NCBI GenBank assembly: GCA_964635055.1
Contig: CAZWMT010000002.1
Location: 124,001 to 188,000 of the forward strand
Direction: 5' to 3'
DNA length: 64,000 nucleotides
DNA from: JAEUJM01 sp964635055
GTDB taxonomy: Bacteria > Actinomycetota > Acidimicrobiia > Acidimicrobiales > DATDAH01
This document shows positions 1 through 8,302 of this stretch, one piece after another. Below the pieces are notes generated by a model that was not told the origin of the DNA, ran no database searches, and saw only the letters and a program-made list of their open reading frames with translations. Numbering within the stretch: the stretch's first letter is position 1; the number at the start of each line of letters is the position of its first letter. Made by a program: the position numbers and the translations under genes.

Positions 1-385
1 GGCCGCGTTACCCGTCTGAAACCCGGCGGCAACTGTCGCCGTGCATCCTGACGAGCAAGGACGCACCCGGCTTTCCCCCGAGCCGCGGTGCGATCCGGAT
101 CGCGGGAACCCAGCGGCGGGTCGACCCCCGGTGCAGCCGACCGACACAGGCGAGTGACGGCGTGAGGCGAGGGCTGCACCGAGGGGCGACACCGGCGGGA
201 CCCCAGTCGGGCCCACGATCGAGTCGTCGGGTCCGAACCGGCGGTGGCCACCGTCCGGGCCAATGGCCTGGCCGACGGCCACACCCGCGCGAGCGGTGAC
301 CCTCCACCGGGCCCCCGTCTGACCGTCCGCTCACCCGGCCGGCCGACGGGCCGGACCGTCCAGGACACGGCGCGGCCCGCACCCG
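1..385. other. Left-edge stretch without a recognisable gene
   Basis: No reading frame here looks like a protein. The long minus-strand open frame over it (8-610) is compositionally an antisense shadow of the following gene and resembles no family. The only clear signal is the -10 box at its right end that serves the next gene. Confidence 0.6.
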
Positions 386-391
386 TACACT
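386..391 (+). promoter_or_regulatory. -10 box TACACT for a leaderless GTG start
   Basis: TACACT fits the actinobacterial TANNNT -10 consensus. It ends 7 nt before the GTG at 399, so transcription should start at or next to the start codon. This supports the GTG as start of SARP regulator 1 and explains the lack of a ribosome binding site. Confidence 0.55.
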
Positions 392-398
392 CCGCCGG

Positions 399-2402
399 GT
401 GACCGACTGGTCGGCGCTGACGGTGGGGATCCTCGGTCCACTGCAGGTCGCGAACGCCGGGACGCCAGTGCCGTTGCCGGGTCGCACCGAGCGGGCGGTC
501 GTCGTCGCGTTGGCGGCGCGTGGGGGGCGTCCCGCCACCGGCGCCGCGCTCGGCGCCGACGTGTGGGGCGAGTCGTCGGCGGACGGGAACAGCCAGAACC
601 TGGTGGTCACAGTGTCGCGGCTGCGTCAGCGCCTCACCGCCGCGCTCGGCCCGGAGGCCAGGGACCTGGTCGAGACCGTCCCGGGTGGCTACCGCCTCGA
701 CGTCGACCCCGACCAGGTGGACGCGATCCGTTTCGCCGACCTCGTCGCGGAGGGCCGGCGGCTGGTGCCTGACGGCGCCGCGGCCGCCCGCGACCGGGTC
801 AGCGAGGCCCTCGACCTGTGGCGTGGCGACCCGCTGCTCGACATCGCCGGTTCGCCGACCGGCCTGGCCGAGGCCTCGCGGCTGGCCGCGCTGCGGGCCG
901 AGGCCCTCGACACCCTGGCCGACGCCGAGTTGGCGCTCGGCCACGACCAGGCCGTCATCGCCCGGCTCGAGCCCCTCGTCGTCGACGATCCCCTTCGTGA
1001 GCGGCGGTGGGCGCAGCTCATGGTCGCCCTGTACCGCACCGGCCGCCAGGCCGACGCCCTGCGGGCCTACCAGCGGGCGCGCGCCGCGCTGGCCGAGCTC
1101 GGCATCCAGCCGGGCCCCGAGCTCCGGCGGCTCGAATCGGCCGTGCTGGCCCACGATCCCTCGCTCGACGTCGTGACGCCGAGGTCGGTGGCGTCCGGCG
1201 GTCCGGGGCCCGGGGGTGTCGGGGGCGCCGGCGGGCCGGCGGACGGTGCTCCCCGCGACCCGATGGCGCCGCACGTCGTCTGGGTGGAGCGACAACTCGA
1301 GGTGCCGCTGGTCGGCCGCCAGGGCGAGCTGGCCCGCCTCGTCGGCCTCTGGCGTGACGTCAACCGGTTGCGCACGGGTGGTGTCGTGTTCATCGACGGC
1401 GACCAGGGTGTGGGCAAGACCCGCCTGGCGGCCGAGCTGGCCGAGCTGGCCCGCCGGGAGGGCGGCAGAGTGGTGGCGGCCCGCTGCGCGCCGGGCGCCG
1501 GGCTGTCGGCGCTGTTGCCGGCGGCCTCGGCCGTGGGGGTGGCCCTGCCGGCAGGTGACCTGGGGCCCGGCTCGCCGGCCACCTTCGAGTTCGCGGGTCA
1601 GGTGGCCAGGAGCCTGATCGAGGCGTCGCTCGAGGTGCCGCTCCTGTTGGTGCTCGACGACGCGCAGTGGGCCGACGCCGAGACGATCTCGCTGTTCCGC
1701 CACATGGGCAACCGTCCGCTGCCGGTGCCCCAACCCATGACCGTCCTCGTGCTGATCCTGACCCAGCGCGGCTACGACAGCCCACCGGGGTTGGCGGAGC
1801 TCCATCGCAACGTCGAGCGCCTCCACGTCAACGACCGCATGGTGGTCGGGGCGCTGGGCCCGGCGGAGGGTCGGGCGCTGCTCGTGGGCCAGCTCGGCGC
1901 CCCGGCGAGGTCGATCGGGGAAGCCACGCTCGACCGCCTGGTGGGCGAGTTGGGGGGCAACCCTCGGGCGCTGGTCGAGTACGCCGCCCACCTGAGCGTC
2001 GGGGCGGCCGCAACCGCCGCCGACTCGCCGACCGACGGGCTCGGGGGCGTGGTGGCGGCGCTCGGAGTACCCCACTCCCTGCGCCTGGCCGTGGACGAGC
2101 GTCTCGATGCGCAGGCGCCCGAGGTGGTGGCGGTGGTGCTCACGGGCGCGCTGATCGGCCCGACCTTCACCCTCGCCCAGGTGGCCAGGGGGGCAGGGCT
2201 GGGCGAGGACGACGCCCTCGCCGGCCTCGAGCAGGCGGTCGATGCCCGGTTGGTCGAGGAGGGACCGTCGCCCGACACCTACCGGTTCCTCTCCGAGGTG
2301 GACCGGCTGGTCGCGCTCGAGCACCTGTCGAACGCCCGCCGTTCCCGGATCGAGGCCCGGTTGGCGATCGGAACCGGGGCAACGCCAGAGCGAGGGCGCT
2401 GA
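399..2402 (+). CDS. AfsR/SARP-family regulator with BTAD and AAA ATPase domains (SARP 1)
   Basis: This 667-residue cytoplasmic protein has the AfsR/DnrI/RedD layout. A winged-helix DNA-binding domain lies at about residues 5-100. A bacterial transcriptional activation domain of TPR-like helices lies at about 107-253, including RERRWAQLMVALYRTGRQ. An AAA/STAND-type ATPase follows, with Walker A GDQGVGKT (Lys340) and Walker B LLLVLDDAQWAD. Such regulators activate nearby genes and are thought to switch state on nucleotide binding. The GTG start is chosen because a TACACT -10 box lies 7 nt upstream. It is 92 bp upstream of two secreted subtilases on the same strand, its likely targets (inference). 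The C-terminal TPR array of full-length AfsR is missing. It is a paralogue of the regulators at 11935 and 19448. Confidence 0.88.
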   Translation: MTDWSALTVGILGPLQVANAGTPVPLPGRTERAVVVALAARGGRPATGAALGADVWGESSADGNSQNLVVTVSRLRQRLTAALGPEARDLVETVPGGYRLDVDPDQVDAIRFADLVAEGRRLVPDGAAAARDRVSEALDLWRGDPLLDIAGSPTGLAEASRLAALRAEALDTLADAELALGHDQAVIARLEPLVVDDPLRERRWAQLMVALYRTGRQADALRAYQRARAALAELGIQPGPELRRLESAVLAHDPSLDVVTPRSVASGGPGPGGVGGAGGPADGAPRDPMAPHVVWVERQLEVPLVGRQGELARLVGLWRDVNRLRTGGVVFIDGDQGVGKTRLAAELAELARREGGRVVAARCAPGAGLSALLPAASAVGVALPAGDLGPGSPATFEFAGQVARSLIEASLEVPLLLVLDDAQWADAETISLFRHMGNRPLPVPQPMTVLVLILTQRGYDSPPGLAELHRNVERLHVNDRMVVGALGPAEGRALLVGQLGAPARSIGEATLDRLVGELGGNPRALVEYAAHLSVGAAATAADSPTDGLGGVVAALGVPHSLRLAVDERLDAQAPEVVAVVLTGALIGPTFTLAQVARGAGLGEDDALAGLEQAVDARLVEEGPSPDTYRFLSEVDRLVALEHLSNARRSRIEARLAIGTGATPERGR

Positions 2403-2493
2403 AACCTCGCTGCAACCCCACAGGCGCATGCTGGCCGAGACCCGCGCCGGTCGACCGGGACGTGGCGCGGGCACCGCCTCGGGAGGGGCCCAC

Positions 2494-5070
2494 ATGCACC
2501 GAAGCCACCGACTCCGTAGCGCCATCGTCGCCCCCCTCGCGACACTGGCCACCGTCACGGGCCTCCTGGCCGTGACGGTGACCGCGGCCGCGCCCTCGCC
2601 GGCGCCTGCCCCCGAGGGCCACATCATCACCGCGGCCGACGCGGTCGCCGGCGAGTACATCGTCACCTTCCGCGACGGCGCGGTCGCCGGGCCCCGCGTG
2701 GATGCGACCGCGACCGCGCTGGCGTCGCAGCATGGCGGGGAGGTGCTGTTCACCTACAAGGCCGCACTGGTCGGCTTCGCCGCCTCCATGACCGAACCCG
2801 AGGCGCTCGAGCTCAGCCTCGACCCCCGTGTGGCCGCGGTCCAGGAGAACGGCGAGGTCCACGTGACCGACACCCAGACCGAGCCGCCGTCCTGGGGACT
2901 CGACCGGATCGACCAGCGGGACCTGCCGCTGGACGGCTCGTACACCTACGCGAACGACGAGGCGGGCGCGGGGGTGACCGTCTACGTCATCGACACCGGC
3001 ATCCGCACCACCCACGTCGACCTCGGCGGTCGGGCCACCATCGGCACCGACACGGTCGGCGACGGCCAGAACGGCCAGGACTGCCACGGCCACGGCACCC
3101 ATGTGGCGGGGACCGCGGCCGGGACCACCTACGGGGTGGCCAAGGCGGCGCACCTGGTGGCCGTGCGCGTGCTCAACTGCGACGGATCGGGTACCGACGC
3201 CCAGGTGATCGCGGGCATGGACTGGGTGACCGCGAACGCCCAGCACCCCGCGGTCGCCAACATGAGCCTCGGGGGCGCCGCCGACGCCGCCACCGACACC
3301 GCCCTGGCCAACTCGGTGGCGTCGGGCGTGACCTATGCGGTGGCCGCGGGCAACGGCGACTTCCTGGGCCGCCCCGAGGACGCCTGTCAGAGCTCGCCGG
3401 CCCGGGCCCCACAGGCGCTCACCGTGGGCGCGGTCGACATCGCCGACACCCGGGCCGACTTCTCCAACTACGGCACCTGCGTCGACCTCTTCGCCCCCGG
3501 CGTGGGCATCACCTCGTCGTTGGGCACCTCGGACACCGGCGTGGCCACCTGGGACGGCACCTCGATGGCCACGCCCCACGTGGCCGGGGTCGCCGCTCGC
3601 TACCTGTCCCTCGACCCCACCGCCACGCCCGCCCAGGTGACCGAAGCCGTCCTCGGTGCGGCCACACCCGACAAGGTGGTGGACGCCGGAACGGGGAGCC
3701 CCAACCGGTTGCTCAACACGGCGTACCAGCTGCCCAGGCCGTCCATCACCACCGTGGTGGACGCCACACCCGACGCCGCCAGGGACTTCGCCTTCCAGCT
3801 GTGCCCGGTGACGCCCACGCCCGGCACCTGTCGCGGGTTCTCGCTCGACGACGACGGCAACGCCACGCTGGCCAACCGCGACCGCTCGGCGCGCCTGGTA
3901 CCCGGCACCTACACGGTCACCCAGGGCCCGGCCGACGGCTGGAAGCTGCGGTCCATCTCGTGCGACACGGGCGAGAGCGTCAGCCGGCCCGACCGGCGGG
4001 CCACCATCACCCTGGCCGCCGACGAGGCCGTGACCTGCACGTTCCGCGTGGGCACGTCGGCGCTCGCCATCGTGGCCGACTCGCTGCCCGATGCCGCCCG
4101 CGACTTCCAGTTCCGCCGTTGCGGGCCCGGGCCCCGCCCGTGCGTGGACTTCCGGCTCGACGACGACACCGATCCGGCGCGATCGAACCGGCAGCTCTTC
4201 CCCCGCCTCACCCCGGGCACCTACACGGTGACCCAGGCGCCGGCCGACAAGTGGGTGCTCGACGACCTGCGTTGCGACACCGGTGAGCAGGTGGACCGGG
4301 CCCACCGCCGGGTCGTGGTGACCATCGGCCGCAACGAGGCCACCACCTGCACCTTCACCAACTCGACCACCGCCATCACGATCGAGCAGGACACGCGCCC
4401 GGGGCATCCCGCCGACTTCGGCTTCCAGGTGTGCCGCAGCGGCGGGAGCTGCCGTGCCCTCCTCCTCGACGACGACCAGGACCCGACGCTGGCCAACCGG
4501 ACCGCGGTGACCGGCCTGTCGCCGGGCACGTACACCGTCGTCCAGGACCCGTCACACGGGCCGCTCACCGCGCTGGACTGCGATGGTGGCGCCACCACCG
4601 ACCTGGGCGGTCGGCAGGCGTCGATCACGCTCGCCGCCGGCGACCGGGTGATGTGCACCTTCACCAACACCGCGCCCGGGCCGGACAACGACTTCTTCGC
4701 CGACGCCGCGGCGCTTACGGGCACCTCGGGCACCGTGGCCGGCACCACGGCCCTGTCCACCCTCGAGGCCGGTGAGCCGGCCCACACCGGCGACAGCACC
4801 CACTCGGTCTGGTACACCTGGACCGCGCCGGCGACCGGTTCGGTCACCTTCGACACCTGTGACAACTCGGCCTACGACACCACCCTCGACGTCTACACCG
4901 GCTCGGCGGTGGACGCGCTCGCCGTCGTCGGCCAGAACGACGACGCCTGCGACTTCCTGAGCAGCTCGGTCACCGTCGCCGTGGTCGCCGGCACCACCTA
5001 CCACGTCGCCGTCGGCGGCTACCACGACGACAACGGGCAGTTCAACCTGCACTGGGCGGTGGCCCCGTGA
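2494..5070 (+). CDS. Secreted S8 subtilisin-like serine protease with repeat and PPC-like C-terminus (copy 1)
   Basis: This 858-residue secreted protease starts at ATG 2494, which follows a GGGAGGGG ribosome site. An upstream in-frame ATG would place unrelated sequence before the signal peptide. Order of domains: signal peptide (about 1-35), inhibitor I9 propeptide (about 48-130, with YIVTF and AVQENGEV), then the peptidase S8 domain. Its catalytic triad is Asp167 (VIDTGIRTTH), His200 (GHGTHVAG) and Ser357 (DGTSMATPHVAG). Three roughly 100-residue SpaA/prealbumin-like repeats follow from about residue 416, each with PGTYTV and a closing CTF. A PPC-like beta domain ends the protein (about 730-858). 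It overlaps the next subtilase by 4 bp, so the two are probably cotranslated. Substrate unknown; surface-protein processing or nutrient proteolysis are possible. Confidence 0.9.
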   Translation: MHRSHRLRSAIVAPLATLATVTGLLAVTVTAAAPSPAPAPEGHIITAADAVAGEYIVTFRDGAVAGPRVDATATALASQHGGEVLFTYKAALVGFAASMTEPEALELSLDPRVAAVQENGEVHVTDTQTEPPSWGLDRIDQRDLPLDGSYTYANDEAGAGVTVYVIDTGIRTTHVDLGGRATIGTDTVGDGQNGQDCHGHGTHVAGTAAGTTYGVAKAAHLVAVRVLNCDGSGTDAQVIAGMDWVTANAQHPAVANMSLGGAADAATDTALANSVASGVTYAVAAGNGDFLGRPEDACQSSPARAPQALTVGAVDIADTRADFSNYGTCVDLFAPGVGITSSLGTSDTGVATWDGTSMATPHVAGVAARYLSLDPTATPAQVTEAVLGAATPDKVVDAGTGSPNRLLNTAYQLPRPSITTVVDATPDAARDFAFQLCPVTPTPGTCRGFSLDDDGNATLANRDRSARLVPGTYTVTQGPADGWKLRSISCDTGESVSRPDRRATITLAADEAVTCTFRVGTSALAIVADSLPDAARDFQFRRCGPGPRPCVDFRLDDDTDPARSNRQLFPRLTPGTYTVTQAPADKWVLDDLRCDTGEQVDRAHRRVVVTIGRNEATTCTFTNSTTAITIEQDTRPGHPADFGFQVCRSGGSCRALLLDDDQDPTLANRTAVTGLSPGTYTVVQDPSHGPLTALDCDGGATTDLGGRQASITLAAGDRVMCTFTNTAPGPDNDFFADAAALTGTSGTVAGTTALSTLEAGEPAHTGDSTHSVWYTWTAPATGSVTFDTCDNSAYDTTLDVYTGSAVDALAVVGQNDDACDFLSSSVTVAVVAGTTYHVAVGGYHDDNGQFNLHWAVAP

Positions 5071-7709
5071 ACGCGTCCACGTCCCGCCGGCACGGTCGCC
5101 GCGCGCTGGTCCGGGTGGTCCCGCTCCTCACCGTGGCCGCCCTGGTGGCCGCCGGCATCGCCGGCACGGGCCTGCGACCCGCGGCTGCCGGTGGGAACGG
5201 CGCCGCCGAGCCAGAGTCCACGGTCCCTGTGGGCCAGGTGGTGCCGGCGCCCGTGCCGGTCGACGGCCAGTACATCGTCACCCTGGCGCCCGGCGCCGAG
5301 TCCTCGGACGTCGACGCCGAGGCTGCCACGCTGGCGGCCGCGCACGGCGGCGAGGTGCTGCACACCTACCGGTCCGCCCTGCGGGGGTTCGCCGCCCGCC
5401 TCTCCGCCGACGAGGCGCTGGCCCTCAGCGCCGATCCCCGGGTGGCGCGGGTCGAGCAGGACGCCGCCCTCGTGCTGCACGACACCCATCCCGAGAACAT
5501 CAGCCAGAGCGACGCGACCTGGGGCCTCGACCGTCTCGACCAGGTCGACCTGCCCCTCGACACCACCTACACCTACGGCGGCTCCGGTGAGGGGGTCCAC
5601 GCCTACGTGATCGACACGGGCATCCGCACCAGCCACGCCGACTTCGGCGGCCGGGCGTCGGTCGGCTTCGACTCGCGGGGCGGCGACGGTCAGGACTGCG
5701 AGGGCCACGGCACCCACGTGGCCGGGACGATCGGCGGCGCCACCTACGGGGTGGCCAAGTCGGTCAGCCTGGTGTCGGTGCGGGTGATCCCCTGCATCGG
5801 TGACGGCGAGCTCTCGGACCTGCTCGCCGGCATCGACTGGGTTACCGCCAACGCCGTGCACCCTGCCGTCGCCAACATGAGCCTGGGTCCTGCGCTCGGG
5901 TTCGAGGACACCGCGGTGTTCCCCACCCTCGACCAGGCGGTGGCGACCTCGATCGCCTCCGGCATCCCCTACGCGATCTCGGCCGGCAACGGCAACCTGG
6001 TCGGCACGCCCGTGGATGCCTGCAACCTGTCGCCGGCGCGGGTGCCCGAGGCACTGACGGTGGGTGCCAGCAACCGCAGCGACCGGCGCGCCGGCTTCTC
6101 CAACTACGGCCCCTGTGTCGACCTCTTCGCCCCGGGGGTGGGCATCACCTCCGACGTCGCCGACAGCGACACCGCCACCGCGGTCCACGACGGCACGTCG
6201 ATGTCGTCGCCCCACGTGGCGGGGGTGGCCGCCCGCTACCTGGGCGAGCGCCCGCAAGCCGAGCCCGCCGAGGTCACCACTGCGCTGCTCTTCGGCGCGA
6301 CCGCCGACCACGTCACCGATCCGGGCACCGACACGCCCAACCGGCTCCTGAACAGCCGGTTCCTCGCCAGCCGGCCGGCCCTGTCGGTGATCGAAGACGC
6401 GGCGCCGGCCGACGGCCAGCAGTTCGCCTTCACCGTCTGCGGGCCCGGTGGGGCGTGCGACGACGTGGCGCTGTCCGACGACGGCGATCCCACCACCCTC
6501 GACGATCGGCACACGGCCAACAACCTCGCGCCGGGCACCTACACCATCAGCCAGGCCGCCGTGCCCCGCTGGGAGCTGGCCGACCTGTCGTGCACCACCA
6601 CCGCCGGCGTGGACCTCACGGGCCGGACGGTCACGGTCGTCCTCGGACCCGACCAGCACGTCACCTGCACGTTCACCAACACGTCGACCGGCATCACGGT
6701 GACGCAGGACACCCGTCCCGAGGCGCCGACCGACTTCTCGTTCAACCGGTGCCGGGGCACGCGCTGTGTGCCCTTCACCCTGGACGACGACGCCGACCCC
6801 GCGCGGTCGAACCGCTCGATCGCCTCCGGCCTCGCCCCTGGCCGATACGTGATCAGCCAGGGCGGGGCTCGCGGCTACGACCTGTCCCGGCTGCGGTGCG
6901 ATGCCGCCGCCACCGTCGACCGGGACCACGGCCGGGTGACGATCGACCTGCTCGCCCGCCAGCGGGTCGCCTGCACGTTCACCAACCGCTCGGCGGCGAT
7001 CACCGTGGTCGAGTCGGCGTCGCCCGTCGGGGCCGACGACTTCACCTTCACGCGGTGCCGGGGCACGCGCTGTCGGGACTTCGCCCTGGACGACGACCGG
7101 GACCCGACGCTCCCCGACCGGCGCACGTTCGGCGGATTGGCGCCGGGCACCTACCGGGTGACCCAGACCGGCGCGCCGGCGCTGGGGCTGCACGGCCTGA
7201 CCTGCGACCGTGGCGAGACCGTGGACCCGGAAACCGGCCGGGCGCGGATCGCGCTGACCGCGTACGAGCACGTCACCTGCACCTTCACCAACACCCCGGC
7301 GCCGCCGGCCAACGACGACTTCGCCGACGCGGCGCTCGTCACCGGGGCCGAGGGCAGCGTGGAGGTGGACAACTCCTACGCCACGGCCGAGCCCGGCGAG
7401 CCGGCCCACGCGGGCAACGACGCGATCCGCTCGGTCTGGTACCGGTGGACCGCGCCGACCACGGGGTCGTACGACTTCTACACCTGCGGCAGCTTCCCGG
7501 GCCTCGACACGGTGATGGCGGTCTACTCCGGTACGGCGGTCGGGTCGCTGGCGCCACTGGCCGGCAACGACGACGGCTGCGGCGACTTCCTGCCGATCTA
7601 CACCAGCAAGGTGACCTTCAGCGCCGTCGCGGGCACCACCTACCGCATCGCGGTCGACGGCTTCGCGGGATCGGCCGGACCCATGACCGTCAGCTGGGCC
7701 CCGACGTGA
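5067..7709 (+). CDS. Secreted S8 subtilisin-like serine protease (copy 2)
   Basis: An 880-residue tandem paralogue of the preceding protease with the same order: signal peptide ending near LRPAAAGG, I9 propeptide, and S8 domain. The triad is Asp183 (VIDTGIRTSH), His214 (GHGTHVAG) and Ser378 (DGTSMSSPHVAG). Three SpaA-like repeats start near residues 435, 540 and 642. A PPC-like domain (about 744-880) resembles that of copy 1. Its GTG start overlaps the upstream TGA (GTGA), which indicates translational coupling. The two copies share architecture but differ in sequence, so the duplication is not recent. A stem-loop begins just before its stop codon and may end the operon. Confidence 0.9.
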   Translation: MNASTSRRHGRRALVRVVPLLTVAALVAAGIAGTGLRPAAAGGNGAAEPESTVPVGQVVPAPVPVDGQYIVTLAPGAESSDVDAEAATLAAAHGGEVLHTYRSALRGFAARLSADEALALSADPRVARVEQDAALVLHDTHPENISQSDATWGLDRLDQVDLPLDTTYTYGGSGEGVHAYVIDTGIRTSHADFGGRASVGFDSRGGDGQDCEGHGTHVAGTIGGATYGVAKSVSLVSVRVIPCIGDGELSDLLAGIDWVTANAVHPAVANMSLGPALGFEDTAVFPTLDQAVATSIASGIPYAISAGNGNLVGTPVDACNLSPARVPEALTVGASNRSDRRAGFSNYGPCVDLFAPGVGITSDVADSDTATAVHDGTSMSSPHVAGVAARYLGERPQAEPAEVTTALLFGATADHVTDPGTDTPNRLLNSRFLASRPALSVIEDAAPADGQQFAFTVCGPGGACDDVALSDDGDPTTLDDRHTANNLAPGTYTISQAAVPRWELADLSCTTTAGVDLTGRTVTVVLGPDQHVTCTFTNTSTGITVTQDTRPEAPTDFSFNRCRGTRCVPFTLDDDADPARSNRSIASGLAPGRYVISQGGARGYDLSRLRCDAAATVDRDHGRVTIDLLARQRVACTFTNRSAAITVVESASPVGADDFTFTRCRGTRCRDFALDDDRDPTLPDRRTFGGLAPGTYRVTQTGAPALGLHGLTCDRGETVDPETGRARIALTAYEHVTCTFTNTPAPPANDDFADAALVTGAEGSVEVDNSYATAEPGEPAHAGNDAIRSVWYRWTAPTTGSYDFYTCGSFPGLDTVMAVYSGTAVGSLAPLAGNDDGCGDFLPIYTSKVTFSAVAGTTYRIAVDGFAGSAGPMTVSWAPT

Positions 7710-7734
7710 CGCAGCCCCGGCCGCCGCGTCGGGG
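7699..7734 (+). terminator. Candidate stem-loop terminator after the subtilase pair
   Basis: CCCCGACG (7699-7706) pairs with CGTCGGGG (7727-7734), an 8-bp GC stem with a 20-nt loop that begins just before the TGA. There is no T-tract, as is common for actinobacterial hairpin terminators. Confidence 0.4.
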
Positions 7735-7756
7735 CGCATCGGTCGGGCGGTCGCCC

Positions 7757-7762
7757 TAACCT
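7757..7762 (+). promoter_or_regulatory. -10 box TAACCT for a leaderless start
   Basis: TAACCT ends 7 nt before the GTG at 7770, the spacing expected of a leaderless transcript. No ribosome binding site is visible in front of that GTG. Confidence 0.55.
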
Positions 7763-7769
7763 CTGTCCC

Positions 7770-8159
7770 GTGGACTTCGGGCCCCAGGTCGTTCAGGGTG
7801 CCGCCCCCAGTGGTGCGGGGGGCACCATCGACTACCGCCTGGCCCGCCACGCCCTCGTCTCCGAGTTCAAGAAGGGGCGGCTGGCCGAGCACGAGGTGTG
7901 CGACGCCCACCCGGAGCTGGTGCGGGCGGCGCGTGAGCTGGGCGACCCCACCTCGCAGCCCTGCCCCATCTGCGAGGAGACCAACGTGGTGCTGGTGTCC
8001 TACGTCTTCGGTCCTCGCCTGCCGTCCCACGGCCGTTGCATCAGCCACAAGGGCGAGCTGGCCAAGCTGGCCCGCCGCTCGGGGAACTTCACCTGTTACG
8101 TCATCGAGGTCTGCCCCAACTGCGCCTGGAACCACATGGCCCGGGTGTTCTCCCTCTGA
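7770..8159 (+). CDS. DUF5318 family protein
   Basis: A 129-residue soluble protein recognised as DUF5318, an actinobacterial family of unknown function. It carries a zinc-ribbon-like pair, CPICEETN near residue 72 and CPNCAWNH near the C-terminus, which suggests metal binding. Its place directly upstream of a class A penicillin-binding protein mirrors Mycobacterium tuberculosis, where Rv0049 (DUF5318) precedes ponA1. A link to cell-wall synthesis is therefore plausible but unproven. The GTG start is supported by a -10 box 7 nt upstream. Confidence 0.8.
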   Translation: MDFGPQVVQGAAPSGAGGTIDYRLARHALVSEFKKGRLAEHEVCDAHPELVRAARELGDPTSQPCPICEETNVVLVSYVFGPRLPSHGRCISHKGELAKLARRSGNFTCYVIEVCPNCAWNHMARVFSL

Positions 8160-8227
8160 TTTCCTCTGGGCCAGGCGCGGGCGAACGGAACCAACCGGGG
8201 CCGCCCGACGTGTAACACCCTGATGCC

Positions 8228-8239
8228 CACGTTACGATC
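8228..8239 (+). promoter_or_regulatory. CACGTTACGATC element upstream of the class A PBP gene
   Basis: This 12-mer contains a TACGAT -10-like hexamer (8233-8238) and recurs exactly at 57079-57090, upstream of the other transpeptidase gene of the window. It lies 63 nt before the ATG at 8303. A GTAAC/GTTAC inverted repeat (from 8212) overlaps it. Promoter role is inferred from position and recurrence. Confidence 0.4.
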
Positions 8240-8302
8240 GTGTTGCGACGCCGCGGCCCTTCTCGGCGCGACGCAAACCGACCCCTTGGCCCCGAGTCAC
8301 CC

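Noticed and set aside
5019..8135. A 1038-codon minus-strand open frame (and a similar one at 2167-4407)
   Set aside because: Both are antisense to the subtilases and have no domain or signal.
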